Assembly (NCBI GenBank): GCA_934293835.1
Contig: CAKQZO010000066.1
Location: 1-8,395 of the forward strand
DNA: 8,395 bases
DNA from: an uncultured Lacticaseibacillus sp.
GTDB taxonomy: Bacteria > Bacillota > Bacilli > Lactobacillales > Lactobacillaceae
Direction of reading: 5' to 3'
The translations under genes were made by a program, and so were the position numbers. Shown in pieces: positions 1 to 6,265 of this stretch; positions within the stretch are counted from its first letter, which is position 1, and the number at the start of each line of letters is the position of its first letter. Below the pieces are notes generated by a model. That model made no database searches. It had not been told where the DNA came from and saw only the letters and a list, made by a program, of their open reading frames with translations.

Positions 1-579
1 GCGGGGTTGGCCGGGTTGATTCAAGGCCAAGATGTGATCGTTGTGGGTCCCGGTCTGGGCATTGATTCGCAGGCAAAGACGGTGTTGCGTGCCGTCTTTG
101 CGGCTGTCCGACCGCAGCAGGTGATGATCATCGATGGCTCTGCGATCACGTTGGTGGCGCAGCTGGGCTTAACCCCACCTGCGGCGAAGTTGGTGTGGAC
201 CCCGCATCAGATGGAATGGCAGCGGTTGTCGGGAATCGCGGTCCAGGCCCAGACCCCCGAAGCGAACCTTGCCGCTGCCAAGAAACTACCAGGAGTGGTG
301 GTGGTCAAGTCCCACCGGACGCAAGTGTTTGCAGACGATGCCACGTATCTGAATTCTGCTGGAAGTGCGGCGATGGCCACCGGGGGCTCGGGCGACACCT
401 TGACGGGAATCTTGGCAGCCTTCATCGCGCAGTTTGGAGATACGAGTCCTGTGATCGCAGCGGGCGTCTACTGTCACAGTGCGGTAGCAGATGAGCTGGC
501 ACAAACCCAATATGTCGCGCTTCCGAGTCAGGTGATTGCGGCCTTGCCGGCATATATGGCGCGCATCGTCAAGAAATAA
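1..579 (+). CDS. nnrD: ADP-dependent NAD(P)H-hydrate dehydratase, 5'-truncated by the window edge
   Basis: This enzyme dehydrates the damaged cofactor hydrates NADHX and NADPHX back to NADH and NADPH in the cytoplasm, using ADP (or ATP). The reading frame is open at base 1, so only the C-terminal 192 residues are visible; the family is usually about 270-280 residues, so roughly 70% is present and the true start lies outside. Counting from the first visible codon, VGPGLG at about 15-20 is the ribokinase-fold glycine-rich segment, TPHQMEW at about 67-73 matches the family's TPH block, and MATGGSGD at about 125-132 is the diagnostic nucleotide-binding motif ending in the catalytic Asp. Two blocks are diverged: IDGSA stands where many members have a DADAL-like segment, and TPHQMEW replaces the usual TPHPGE. 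No bifunctional NnrE half can be seen. The next gene starts 94 bases on, apparently from its own promoter, and no clear terminator separates them. The identification is firm from the MATGGSGD motif. Confidence 0.93.
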   Translation, partial: AGLAGLIQGQDVIVVGPGLGIDSQAKTVLRAVFAAVRPQQVMIIDGSAITLVAQLGLTPPAAKLVWTPHQMEWQRLSGIAVQAQTPEANLAAAKKLPGVVVVKSHRTQVFADDATYLNSAGSAAMATGGSGDTLTGILAAFIAQFGDTSPVIAAGVYCHSAVADELAQTQYVALPSQVIAALPAYMARIVKK

Positions 580-633
580 TTGATTCAAAAAGCCGAACGA
601 TGACAGAATGATGAGAGTAAATGATGTGGTTAT

Positions 634-641
634 GGTAGAAT
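634..641 (+). promoter_or_regulatory. Probable extended -10 promoter for the ACT/UPF0210 operon
   Basis: TGGTAGAAT (633-641) fits an extended -10 element (TG-N-TAGAAT, five of six bases matching TATAAT). It lies in the only non-coding gap before the ACT gene, about 33 bases upstream of its start codon. There is no convincing -35 at 16-18 bases; ATGACA at 600-605 is too far away. An alternative -10 is TATTAT at 647-652. Assigned by eye only. Confidence 0.4.
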
Positions 642-673
642 GGCTGTATTATACGAAAAGGTAGGACTACAGG

Positions 674-940
674 ATGCAAGTTATCGTTACCGTAATTGGA
701 ACCGACAAGGTCGGGATTATCGCGCAAGTCACCACCAAACTCGCGACGCTAGATGTGAACATCCTTGATGTGTCACAGACAATCATGCAAGGCGCCTTCA
801 CGATGATGCTACTGGCGAAGTTACCCGCTACCGCTGATTTTGGAACATTCAAGACGGACCTGCAGACGCTTGGTAATGAGATCGGCGTCGACATCAAGGT
901 GGCGCGGCAAGAGATTTTCGACGCGATGCACAAGCTGTAA
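674..940 (+). CDS. ACT-domain protein, UPF0237 family
   Basis: An 88-residue stand-alone ACT domain of the UPF0237 (GcvR-like) family. ACT domains usually bind small ligands such as amino acids and act as regulatory sensors; the ligand of this family is not known to me. The N-terminal stretch reads as beta strand 1 ([13 protein letters not shown], about 3-15), the G-x-D-x-x-G-I/L turn typical of ACT domains that leads into helix 1, then [17 protein letters not shown] (about 28-44), the second and third strands. The ATG at 674 follows a purine-rich AAGG/AGG stretch (about 658-665), and the length matches the family. The UPF0210 gene begins 14 bases after its stop codon. In streptococci and other Firmicutes these two families are also adjacent, which suggests they work together, perhaps with this protein sensing a ligand for the larger partner (inference). 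Family assignment is secure; function is not. Confidence 0.9.
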   Translation: MQVIVTVIGTDKVGIIAQVTTKLATLDVNILDVSQTIMQGAFTMMLLAKLPATADFGTFKTDLQTLGNEIGVDIKVARQEIFDAMHKL

Positions 941-954
941 AACGAGGAGAGTAT

Positions 955-2298
955 ATGGAAACCAGTCAGATCAAAGAAACGATTCAGATGATCGCGGAGG
1001 AGAATCTTGATATCCGTACCGTGACGATGGGTATCTCGCTACTGGATTGCATCACGGGAGATACCAAGACGACCGCGCAGAAAGTGTACGATAAGATCGT
1101 CGCCAAGGCCAAGAATCTGGTGCCTGTGGCTAATGCGATCTCCAGCGAATTCGGAATTCCGATCGTGAACAAGCGCATCAGTGTGACCCCGGTGGCAATG
1201 CTGGCCGGTGCCGACCCGCAACCGGACTTCTTGCCTCTAGCCAAGGCGCTAGACGATGCGGCCAAGGCGGTGAATGTCGATTTGATTGGTGGTTTCTCCG
1301 CGACGGTACAAAATGGCTGTACCCCAGCTGATCTGGCGCTGATCGAGCAGATTCCCGCAGCGCTGGCGGCGACTGATCGCGTCTGCTCGAGCGTCAACAT
1401 CGGGGCGAGTCGCTCCGGGCTGAACATGGATGCCGTGAAGCTGATGGGCGAATGCGTCAAGGCCATCGCGGCGATCGATCCGAAGCTGGCGATGAAGCTC
1501 GTCGTTTTCTGCAACGCGGTGGAGGACAATCCGTTCATGGCCGGGGCTTTCTGGGGTGTTTCCGAAGGTGATGTGGCCATCAACACAGGAGTCTCAGGGC
1601 CCGGCGTGGTTCAGCGGGCGATTGCCAATCAGCCAGAGGCCAGCTTCGAGGTCATCTGTGAGACGATCAAGAAAACGGCCTTCAAGGTGTCGCGGATGGG
1701 ACAATTCGTCGGCAAGGTTGCCGCGGAGCGCCTCGGCGTGCCGTTCAACATTGTCGACTTGTCGCTCGCACCGACACCGGCGCAAGGGGATTCCGTCGCG
1801 GAAATCCTCGAGACGCTGGGATTGAGTCATGTGGGCACTCCGGGCACGACAGCGGCATTGGCCTTGTTGAATGACGCGGTCAAAAAAGGTGGCGTGATGG
1901 CCGCAGAGCGTGTCGGCGGTTTGTCTGGGGCCTTCATTCCCGTCTCCGAAGACGCCAATATGATCAAGGCGGCAGAGGCCGGACACATCACGCTCGAAAA
2001 GCTTGAGGCGATGACGGCGGTGTGCTCGGTCGGTCTGGACATGATCGCCGTGCCTGGTGATACGCCGGCGACGACGATTGCCGGGATGATCGCAGACGAA
2101 GCGGCAATCGGGATGATCAACAACAAGACGACGGCCGTGCGGGTGATCCCGGTGCCGAACAAGGGTGTGGGCGAGGCCATCGAGTTTGGCGGGTTGTTCG
2201 GCTCCGCGCCAATCATGGCAGTCAATACCGGCGATGCGTCGGTGTTCGTTAATCGCGGTGGACATATTCCGGCACCGATCCACAGTTTCAAGAATTAA
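955..2298 (+). CDS. UPF0210 / DUF711 family protein
   Basis: A 447-residue protein of the UPF0210 (DUF711) family, a full-length match to the usual size of about 445-455 residues. The family is placed structurally with the pyruvate formate-lyase-like (glycyl radical enzyme) fold, but no activity is established as far as I know. Recognisable blocks are [10 protein letters not shown] (about 23-32), a [22 protein letters not shown] segment in the first half, the GVSGPGVV stretch in the middle, and near the C terminus a glycine-rich run ending [13 protein letters not shown]. The ATG at 955 is preceded by GAGGAG (944-949), five bases away. The 14-base gap after the ACT gene implies one transcript, and the terminator at 2303-2342 ends it. 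I see no motif that proves radical chemistry and no activase gene in the window, so the entry stays at family level. Confidence 0.93.
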   Translation: METSQIKETIQMIAEENLDIRTVTMGISLLDCITGDTKTTAQKVYDKIVAKAKNLVPVANAISSEFGIPIVNKRISVTPVAMLAGADPQPDFLPLAKALDDAAKAVNVDLIGGFSATVQNGCTPADLALIEQIPAALAATDRVCSSVNIGASRSGLNMDAVKLMGECVKAIAAIDPKLAMKLVVFCNAVEDNPFMAGAFWGVSEGDVAINTGVSGPGVVQRAIANQPEASFEVICETIKKTAFKVSRMGQFVGKVAAERLGVPFNIVDLSLAPTPAQGDSVAEILETLGLSHVGTPGTTAALALLNDAVKKGGVMAAERVGGLSGAFIPVSEDANMIKAAEAGHITLEKLEAMTAVCSVGLDMIAVPGDTPATTIAGMIADEAAIGMINNKTTAVRVIPVPNKGVGEAIEFGGLFGSAPIMAVNTGDASVFVNRGGHIPAPIHSFKN

Positions 2299-2302
2299 TC
2301 GC

Positions 2303-2342
2303 AAGCACCGTGGGCGCACTTAGTTGCTCACGGTGCTTTTTT
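2303..2342 (+). terminator. Rho-independent terminator of the ACT/UPF0210 operon
   Basis: A 13-bp stem (AAGCACCGTGGGC at 2303-2315 against GCTCACGGTGCTT at 2326-2338, with one G-U pair) encloses a 10-base loop. A run of six T (2337-2342) completes it, the first two overlapping the stem. It starts five bases after the UPF0210 stop codon: a textbook intrinsic terminator. Confidence 0.93.
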
Positions 2343-2367
2343 GGTGGGGTTTGGCGAATCTATGTGC

Positions 2368-2376
2368 AGGAGGTGA
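2368..2376 (+). promoter_or_regulatory. Near-perfect ribosome binding site of coiA
   Basis: AGGAGGTGA is fully complementary to the 3' end of Firmicute 16S rRNA and lies six bases before the ATG at 2383. It decides the start: the next in-frame ATG (2395) would be 18 bases away. Such a strong site is notable on a gene expected to be expressed only in competence. Confidence 0.85.
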
Positions 2377-2382
2377 GGGGGG

Positions 2383-3435
2383 ATGTTTATTGCCATGAAC
2401 GCGCAAGCCGAGCTGGTGCAGTTGCACTCGCATGAGCAAGCGCAACGATTGTACGCGGATAAGTTCTTCTGTCCTGCTTGTCGCCGGCCAGTGCGCATCA
2501 AGAATGGTGCGGTGATTCCGGCTCACTTCGCACACATCGGGCCGGCGTGTGCGGCAGCCAGCGAACCCGAGAGTGCCGATCATCTCGCGGGTAAGCTGTG
2601 GCTGGCGGCGTTAGGAGAACGGTTGGGCTACACGGTGGCACTTGAGGTGTATTATCCGCTGATCAAGCAGCGTGCTGATGTGGTGTGGGTGCGTTCAGAG
2701 ACGACAATAGTAATCGAGTTTCAATGCAGTCCCTTGAACGCGGATCGCCTCAAGACCCGCACCGATGGCTATCGGCGGCTGGGGTTACGGTGCGTGTGGG
2801 TGCTGGGACCGCGGTATCAAAGCCGACGTCCTGGGAAAATGCAGGCGCGCTTCTTGCAGTCGCAACAGGCACATGATTATTATCTGTGGTTCAGCGATGG
2901 TCGCCGCTATCTCGAGCGGTGGCAGTGGCAGCCCGATGAATATCGAATCACCCGGTATACGGGTGGTAGTGTGCAACTGCGATCAAGCCAGCTGCAACGT
3001 TCACGTTATCACGCCGCGCAGCTAATCAGCAACCAGTTGCGTCATCGCGACCGCCGGGTTTTGGGGCTGCAGGCCCAGGCGTATCAGCACAATCGACACC
3101 TCGCCGGCGTGCCTTGGCTTGTGCACGAGGCGTTGACCGAGCTGCCTGGGCTGGCTTTGCCTGAGTGGCAGTTGCGGACGCGGTGGTTGTTGAAATTTGA
3201 AGGCGCTGATGTCGATTACCGAAGAGAGGACGCCTTTTGGCAGGCGCAGGTGGTAGCGGGGTTGACCCCGCTGGTCGATGCGGAGGCCTTAATGCAGGTG
3301 GTTGCCGATCATTGGCGCCGGCAGTTACTGGCTACCGGGCATCTGGCCGCAACCCCGACCGGTTGGCGCTGGCTGCGGCCAGTCGTGTGGTACCCAGATA
3401 TTGAGCATAAGCTAGCGGCTATTGCCGGCGAATGA
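2383..3435 (+). CDS. coiA: Competence protein CoiA, nuclease-like
   Basis: A 350-residue CoiA-family protein. CoiA is induced in competent Gram-positive cells and promotes handling or recombination of DNA taken up during transformation. The N-terminal region carries a likely metal-binding module: C30-P-A-C33, then HFAH (H48, H51) and C56. The central restriction-endonuclease-like nuclease domain shows an ESADH block (63-67), RADVVW with D99, and IEFQ with E112 and Q114, a PD-(D/E)xK-type arrangement, followed by the TDGYRRLG segment and a VLGPRY strand. The C-terminal 200 residues are rich in Gln, Arg and Trp and are poorly conserved in the family. All expected catalytic residues appear intact. 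The gene follows the UPF0210 terminator with little room for a normal promoter and faces spxH across the hairpin at 3445-3493. In B. subtilis coiA lies between mecA and pepF; neither is next to it here. Family call firm; endonuclease activity inferred. Confidence 0.93.
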   Translation: MFIAMNAQAELVQLHSHEQAQRLYADKFFCPACRRPVRIKNGAVIPAHFAHIGPACAAASEPESADHLAGKLWLAALGERLGYTVALEVYYPLIKQRADVVWVRSETTIVIEFQCSPLNADRLKTRTDGYRRLGLRCVWVLGPRYQSRRPGKMQARFLQSQQAHDYYLWFSDGRRYLERWQWQPDEYRITRYTGGSVQLRSSQLQRSRYHAAQLISNQLRHRDRRVLGLQAQAYQHNRHLAGVPWLVHEALTELPGLALPEWQLRTRWLLKFEGADVDYRREDAFWQAQVVAGLTPLVDAEALMQVVADHWRRQLLATGHLAATPTGWRWLRPVVWYPDIEHKLAAIAGE

Positions 3436-3444
3436 CCGCACAAA

Positions 3445-3493
3445 AACAACGAACGACCTCACATCGCGATTTGATGTGAGGTCGTTCGTTGTT
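3445..3493. terminator. Bidirectional terminator between coiA and spxH
   Basis: A perfect 21-bp inverted repeat (3445-3465 and 3473-3493) with a 7-base loop GCGATTT. The two convergent genes end on either side: coiA stops 9 bases before the left arm and the spxH stop codon begins at the base next to the right arm. Read on the minus strand the stem ends in TTGTTTTTG, a good U tract for spxH. Read on the plus strand the tail is only GTTCTATA, so coiA termination may be less efficient. Confidence 0.88.
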
Positions 3494-4096
3494 CTATAAG
3501 ACATGCAGGCGTTGGGGGTTCGAGGGTAAGGTGGCAAGCTTGGCGCAAACCGCCTTAAGGCGCGGATAGTTCGCAACCCGTCCCAAACGCCAGCCAGCGT
3601 TGACATTCGTTTGAGGATTGAAAATAACCACGTCGGGCGCGTCTTCGACGCCCAATTCTTGCGCCAAGGTGAAGTCTTCGTTGAAACAGTCAGTGGGGGT
3701 GAGGCGCTGGCGATCAGCGGCAAAAGATGTCGAGTTCAAGCCCGCGCCGCGAATGCAGGCCGCGGCAAAGGCCTCATCGTAGGTGAAATCACCGTCAAGA
3801 AACATTTCTTGTTCTGCGAGTAGAAGCGCGCGGGCTTTTTGATTACCTTGAAACTGGGCGGCCTTGAAATCCAAGGCGACCTGAGTGGCAGCGTCAAATA
3901 GTTGATTGCGTAGGGCCAAATCAGTCGTATCGAGTTGTAATGCTTGCATGAGGTTGTCGATAACGCGGAAGTTCAGAAGCATCACAAAATGCAAGTCGAT
4001 GTGGGTATGGGTTTCTTCAGCGAGTCGAATCACTGCCGCCTCAGATTCACGGCAGTCGGTTCCGAGTGGGTCGACAAAAAGAAAAACTTCTAACAC
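3494..4096 (-). CDS. spxH: SpxH/YjbH-like DsbA-family adaptor protein, short form
   Basis: A 200-residue thioredoxin/DsbA-fold protein of the YjbH (SpxH) group. In B. subtilis and S. aureus this protein binds the redox-stress regulator Spx and presents it to ClpXP for degradation. The start is MLEVFLFVDPLGTDC, the beta strand and active-site loop of the fold, but the usual CxxC is GTDC (G12, C15), so the first cysteine is missing. The mid-region DFKAAQFQGNQKARALL (about 76-92) is the helical insertion, and the C-terminal APDVVIFNP (about 152-160) is the strand carrying the cis-Pro region. The B. subtilis and S. aureus proteins are clearly longer (about 270-300 residues) with a Cys/His-rich N-terminal extension; that is absent here. 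The GTG start at 4096 has GGAGG seven bases upstream (4108-4104). Position between coiA and the CYTH gene supports the call. Whether it works as an Spx adaptor is inference. Confidence 0.8.
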   Translation of the reverse strand: MLEVFLFVDPLGTDCRESEAAVIRLAEETHTHIDLHFVMLLNFRVIDNLMQALQLDTTDLALRNQLFDAATQVALDFKAAQFQGNQKARALLLAEQEMFLDGDFTYDEAFAAACIRGAGLNSTSFAADRQRLTPTDCFNEDFTLAQELGVEDAPDVVIFNPQTNVNAGWRLGRVANYPRLKAVCAKLATLPSNPQRLHVL

Positions 4097-4106
4097 GGCT
4101 TGTCCT

Positions 4107-4116
4107 CCAATATTGG
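4107..4116. promoter_or_regulatory. Palindrome CCAATATTGG overlapping the spxH ribosome binding site
   Basis: A perfect 10-base palindrome that shares two bases with the GGAGG of spxH and lies just downstream of its putative -10. It could be an operator half or a chance palindrome; nothing else in the window repeats it. Confidence 0.25.
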
Positions 4117-4124
4117 TTACCTCT

Positions 4125-4152
4125 ACTTTACCAGATTATTGGCAGAACACAA
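4125..4152 (-). promoter_or_regulatory. Likely promoter of spxH
   Basis: On the minus strand, TTGTGT (4152-4147) and TAAAGT (4130-4125) are separated by 16 bases, and TGG directly before TAAAGT makes an extended -10. It fills the 56-base gap after the CYTH stop codon, so spxH may be transcribed apart from, as well as together with, the CYTH gene. Assigned by eye. Confidence 0.45.
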
Positions 4153-4710
4153 TTATTTTGCTTGAGCGTGAACCTGCGCGCGGTGGACCTTGTTTTGTGG
4201 TGCGGAAAACGTGAGCTGCAACTGCGCTTCGAGCTGCGCCCAAAAGGCTTGCGCAGTTTGGAAATCGTGGTACTCAAGCTCGACTTCCCAGTCCTCGAAG
4301 CCGTCCGGGTAGCATGTGTGATCGAGTGTCAAAAGGCCGACGTCAAGCTTACTGAGGCGCCGCGTCGTGGTGGCTTCGGCGAAGGGAACCAGCGCCGACC
4401 AGGCAACGCCGAGGCGCTTAACTTCCGCCTGGACTTGGCCACTGGCGACCAAGGTGTTGCCACTGATCGCGTCGGTGTACTCCAGCAGTCGCCGCTTTGG
4501 GCCTGCGGGTACCTTCAAGGTCTGCTCAGCATGCGTGGCGAACTGCCTGGTGCGCAAGCCACAGCCGCGCTGTTGTAACGCTGAGTCTGCGGTGTCAAAG
4601 TAGCGATTGGTTTGGCTGAAGGCCGTCTCGAAGGGATAGTGCCTTTGTAGCCGGCTTGCTTGAGCTTGCGGGAGGAGCGCCTTAAATTCTTGTTCTGCTT
4701 CGATGGTCAT
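4153..4710 (-). CDS. CYTH-domain protein (YjbK-like, predicted triphosphate-binding)
   Basis: A 185-residue single-domain protein of the CYTH superfamily, whose members bind triphosphorylated substrates in a metal-dependent beta tunnel; the bacterial stand-alone forms are mostly inorganic triphosphatases. Signature residues are all visible: E6-Q-E8-F-K10 (the ExExK motif), NRYFDT (35-40), LRTRQF (52-57), TLKVP (64-68), TTRRL (115-119), LTLD (127-130), EVELEY (142-147) and NKVHR (173-177). The length is normal for the family. The ATG at 4710 has an AAAGG site (minus strand) about seven bases upstream. It lies head to head with relQ and upstream of spxH, the same arrangement as yjbK in B. subtilis, without the yjbI and yjbJ genes that lie there. 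A link to the neighbouring (p)ppGpp synthetase is attractive because both handle phosphate-rich nucleotides, but it is inference. The substrate is unknown. Confidence 0.9.
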   Translation of the reverse strand: MTIEAEQEFKALLPQAQASRLQRHYPFETAFSQTNRYFDTADSALQQRGCGLRTRQFATHAEQTLKVPAGPKRRLLEYTDAISGNTLVASGQVQAEVKRLGVAWSALVPFAEATTTRRLSKLDVGLLTLDHTCYPDGFEDWEVELEYHDFQTAQAFWAQLEAQLQLTFSAPQNKVHRAQVHAQAK

Positions 4711-4738
4711 GAGCTTGCCTTTCTGTTGGGTGAGAGCC

Positions 4739-4766
4739 GCTTTTCAGGTTGATTATATGGTAAACT
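4739..4766 (+). promoter_or_regulatory. Likely promoter of relQ-nadK-rluD
   Basis: An extended -10, TGGTAAACT (4758-4766, TAAACT core at 4761-4766), lies about 38 bases before the relQ start. The best -35 at 16-base spacing is GCTTTT (4739-4744), which is poor, so the extended -10 would have to carry the promoter. It overlaps the CYTH promoter on the other strand. Confidence 0.45.
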
Positions 4767-4780
4767 AATGAGAGATTAAA
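4752..4780 (-). promoter_or_regulatory. Likely promoter of the CYTH gene
   Basis: The minus strand carries a perfect TATAAT at 4757-4752, with TTTAAT (4780-4775) at a 17-base spacing as a weak -35. The predicted start of transcription would be about 35 bases before the CYTH ATG. The -10 abuts the plus-strand -10 of relQ. Confidence 0.55.
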
Positions 4781-4803
4781 GCAAAAGATTCGGAGGCGCG
4801 GCG

Positions 4804-5487
4804 ATGCAACGAGATTGGGATAGTTTTTTGATGCCGTATCAACAGGCGGTCAGTGAGTTAAAAATTAAATTCCGCGGGATGCGCAAACAATTCCAGCAGG
4901 CCAACGAACATACGCCGATCGAATTCGTGACCGGGCGCGTCAAGCCGGTGGATTCAATCGTCGAAAAGCAGTCGCGGAGGTTTATTTCGGATGATTTGCT
5001 CGAACAAGACATGCAAGATATCGCCGGGTTGCGCATCATGTGCCAGTTTGTCGAAGACATCTATCAAGTCGTGGATCTGCTACACAAGCGCACGGATATG
5101 AAGATCGTGGAAGAGCGCGATTACGTCACGAACGTCAAGCCATCTGGTTACCGCTCGTATCATGTGGTGATCGAGTATCCCGTGCAACTGGTGCATGGCG
5201 AGAAGAAATTATTGGCCGAGGTGCAGATTCGGACGATGTCGATGAACTTCTGGGCGACGATCGAACATTCACTCAACTACAAGTATCAAGGGGAGTTCCC
5301 GGATGAGCTTAAGGCCAGGTTGAAGCGTGCGGCCGAGGCCAGTTTCATGCTGGATGAAGAGATGTCCGAGATTCGCGAAGAAATCCAAGAAGCACAGCAG
5401 CTGTTCTCTTATGGCAAAGGGCAAAAGGTGCCGATGCCAAGAGAGCGAGAGAAGAAGGATGACAAGCATGAAGATCGCCATCATTAA
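4804..5487 (+). CDS. relQ: Small alarmone synthetase RelQ, GTP pyrophosphokinase
   Basis: A cytoplasmic enzyme that transfers pyrophosphate from ATP to GDP or GTP to make (p)ppGpp, independent of the large Rel protein and without hydrolase, TGS or ACT domains. At 227 residues it fits the small RelQ/YjbM class. Visible features are DIAGLRI with D72 (metal binding), the G-loop KPSGYRSYH (112-120) with Y116 that stacks on the guanine base, EVQIRT (139-144) with catalytic E139, and [15 protein letters not shown] (147-161). Residues D72, Y116 and E139 agree in number with the B. subtilis enzyme. The C terminus (about 205-227) is an unusually charged Lys/Arg/Asp/His tail, longer than in YjbM. GGAGG (4792-4796) lies seven bases before the ATG. 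The last 20 bases overlap nadK, so translation of the two is probably coupled. Confidence 0.96.
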   Translation: MQRDWDSFLMPYQQAVSELKIKFRGMRKQFQQANEHTPIEFVTGRVKPVDSIVEKQSRRFISDDLLEQDMQDIAGLRIMCQFVEDIYQVVDLLHKRTDMKIVEERDYVTNVKPSGYRSYHVVIEYPVQLVHGEKKLLAEVQIRTMSMNFWATIEHSLNYKYQGEFPDELKARLKRAAEASFMLDEEMSEIREEIQEAQQLFSYGKGQKVPMPREREKKDDKHEDRHH

Positions 5488-6265
5488 CAATTCTAACGGG
5501 CAATCGAAGGTCGCAGCAGGCCTGTTGACCGAAAAATTGACCGCGGCAGGGTTTACCATGGATACGCGCACGCCTGATGTCGTGATCACGGTCGGTGGTG
5601 ATGGCACGTTGCTCGGCGCGTTTCACCGCTATGCCGAACAGCTCGATCACGTGCGCTTCATCGGGGTGCACACGGGGCATCTTGGGTTTTATACCGATTG
5701 GCGTGACTATGAGATCGACGAGTTGGTGCAGGCGTTGCAAAAAGATTCGGGACAAAGTGTCTCCTATCCGTTGTTAGACGTCTTGGCCGATTACGAAGAT
5801 GGGACGACCTCGCACTATTTGGCACTGAATGAGGCGACGCTCAAGCGCTTGTCCGGGACGATGCGGTGCGATGTCTACATCAAGGAGAATTTCTTTGAAA
5901 GCTTCCGTGGCGATGGGTTGTGCGTGTCGACGCCGACGGGTTCGACGGCGTATTCGAAGTCTAACGGTGGCGCAGTCATCCACCCGCGGCTTGATGCGAT
6001 GCAGGTGACGGAAATCGCCTCAATCAACAACCGGGTCTTTCGGACGCTGGCCGCCCCAATGATCTTGGCCCCAGATGAGTGGGTGATTCTACGCCCTGAA
6101 CCGTTCCAAGATTATTTGATGGGGATCGATCAGTTCAGCATCACCCCCCAGTTGGTAACATCGATTCGTTTCCGGATCGCCGATGAGCGGATTCATTTTG
6201 CCCGCTATCGGCATATGCATTTCTGGGACCGAGTGGAAGACGCCTTCATCGGGGCGAAAAAGTGA
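5468..6265 (+). CDS. nadK: NAD kinase
   Basis: Phosphorylates NAD to NADP using ATP (or polyphosphate in some members), the only route to NADP in the cell. The frame runs open further upstream inside relQ, but the ATG at 5468 gives [11 protein letters not shown], the normal N terminus, and a 265-residue product, the usual Firmicute length; AAGAAGG (5452-5458) lies nine bases before it. An ATG at 5459 is a weaker alternative because it would touch that site. Motifs are GGDGT (43-47) with catalytic D45, [11 protein letters not shown] (68-78), the NAD-binding N121-E122 pair, and TPTGSTAYS (155-163). All key residues are intact. It overlaps relQ by 20 bases and the next gene by 4, the same relQ-nadK-rluD order as yjbM-yjbN-yjbO in B. 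subtilis (symbol ppnK is also used). Confidence 0.96.
   Translation: MKIAIINNSNGQSKVAAGLLTEKLTAAGFTMDTRTPDVVITVGGDGTLLGAFHRYAEQLDHVRFIGVHTGHLGFYTDWRDYEIDELVQALQKDSGQSVSYPLLDVLADYEDGTTSHYLALNEATLKRLSGTMRCDVYIKENFFESFRGDGLCVSTPTGSTAYSKSNGGAVIHPRLDAMQVTEIASINNRVFRTLAAPMILAPDEWVILRPEPFQDYLMGIDQFSITPQLVTSIRFRIADERIHFARYRHMHFWDRVEDAFIGAKK

Noticed and set aside
580..673. Possible riboswitch or small RNA before the ACT gene
   Set aside because: The 94-base gap shows no stable stem or conserved motif that I can recognise; only a probable -10 element.
1147..1162. Repeated GAATTCGGAATTCC in the UPF0210 gene as a possible regulatory repeat
   Set aside because: It lies inside a conserved reading frame (EFGIPI) and is explained by coding.
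984..2319. Long minus-strand open frames (200 and 241 residues) opposite the UPF0210 gene
   Set aside because: They are antisense shadows of a gene with GC-rich codons; their residues match no family I know, they lack ribosome binding sites, and the plus-strand protein is full length and conserved.
4066..4578. Plus-strand open frame of 170 residues opposite the CYTH gene
   Set aside because: The minus-strand CYTH protein shows every family motif; the plus-strand frame shows none and crosses the spxH start region.
5327..5467. N-terminal extension of nadK starting at 5327
   Set aside because: The extra 47 residues lie inside relQ in another frame, are Arg/Cys/Ser-rich and unlike any NAD kinase; the ATG at 5468 gives the normal N terminus and length with a good ribosome binding site.
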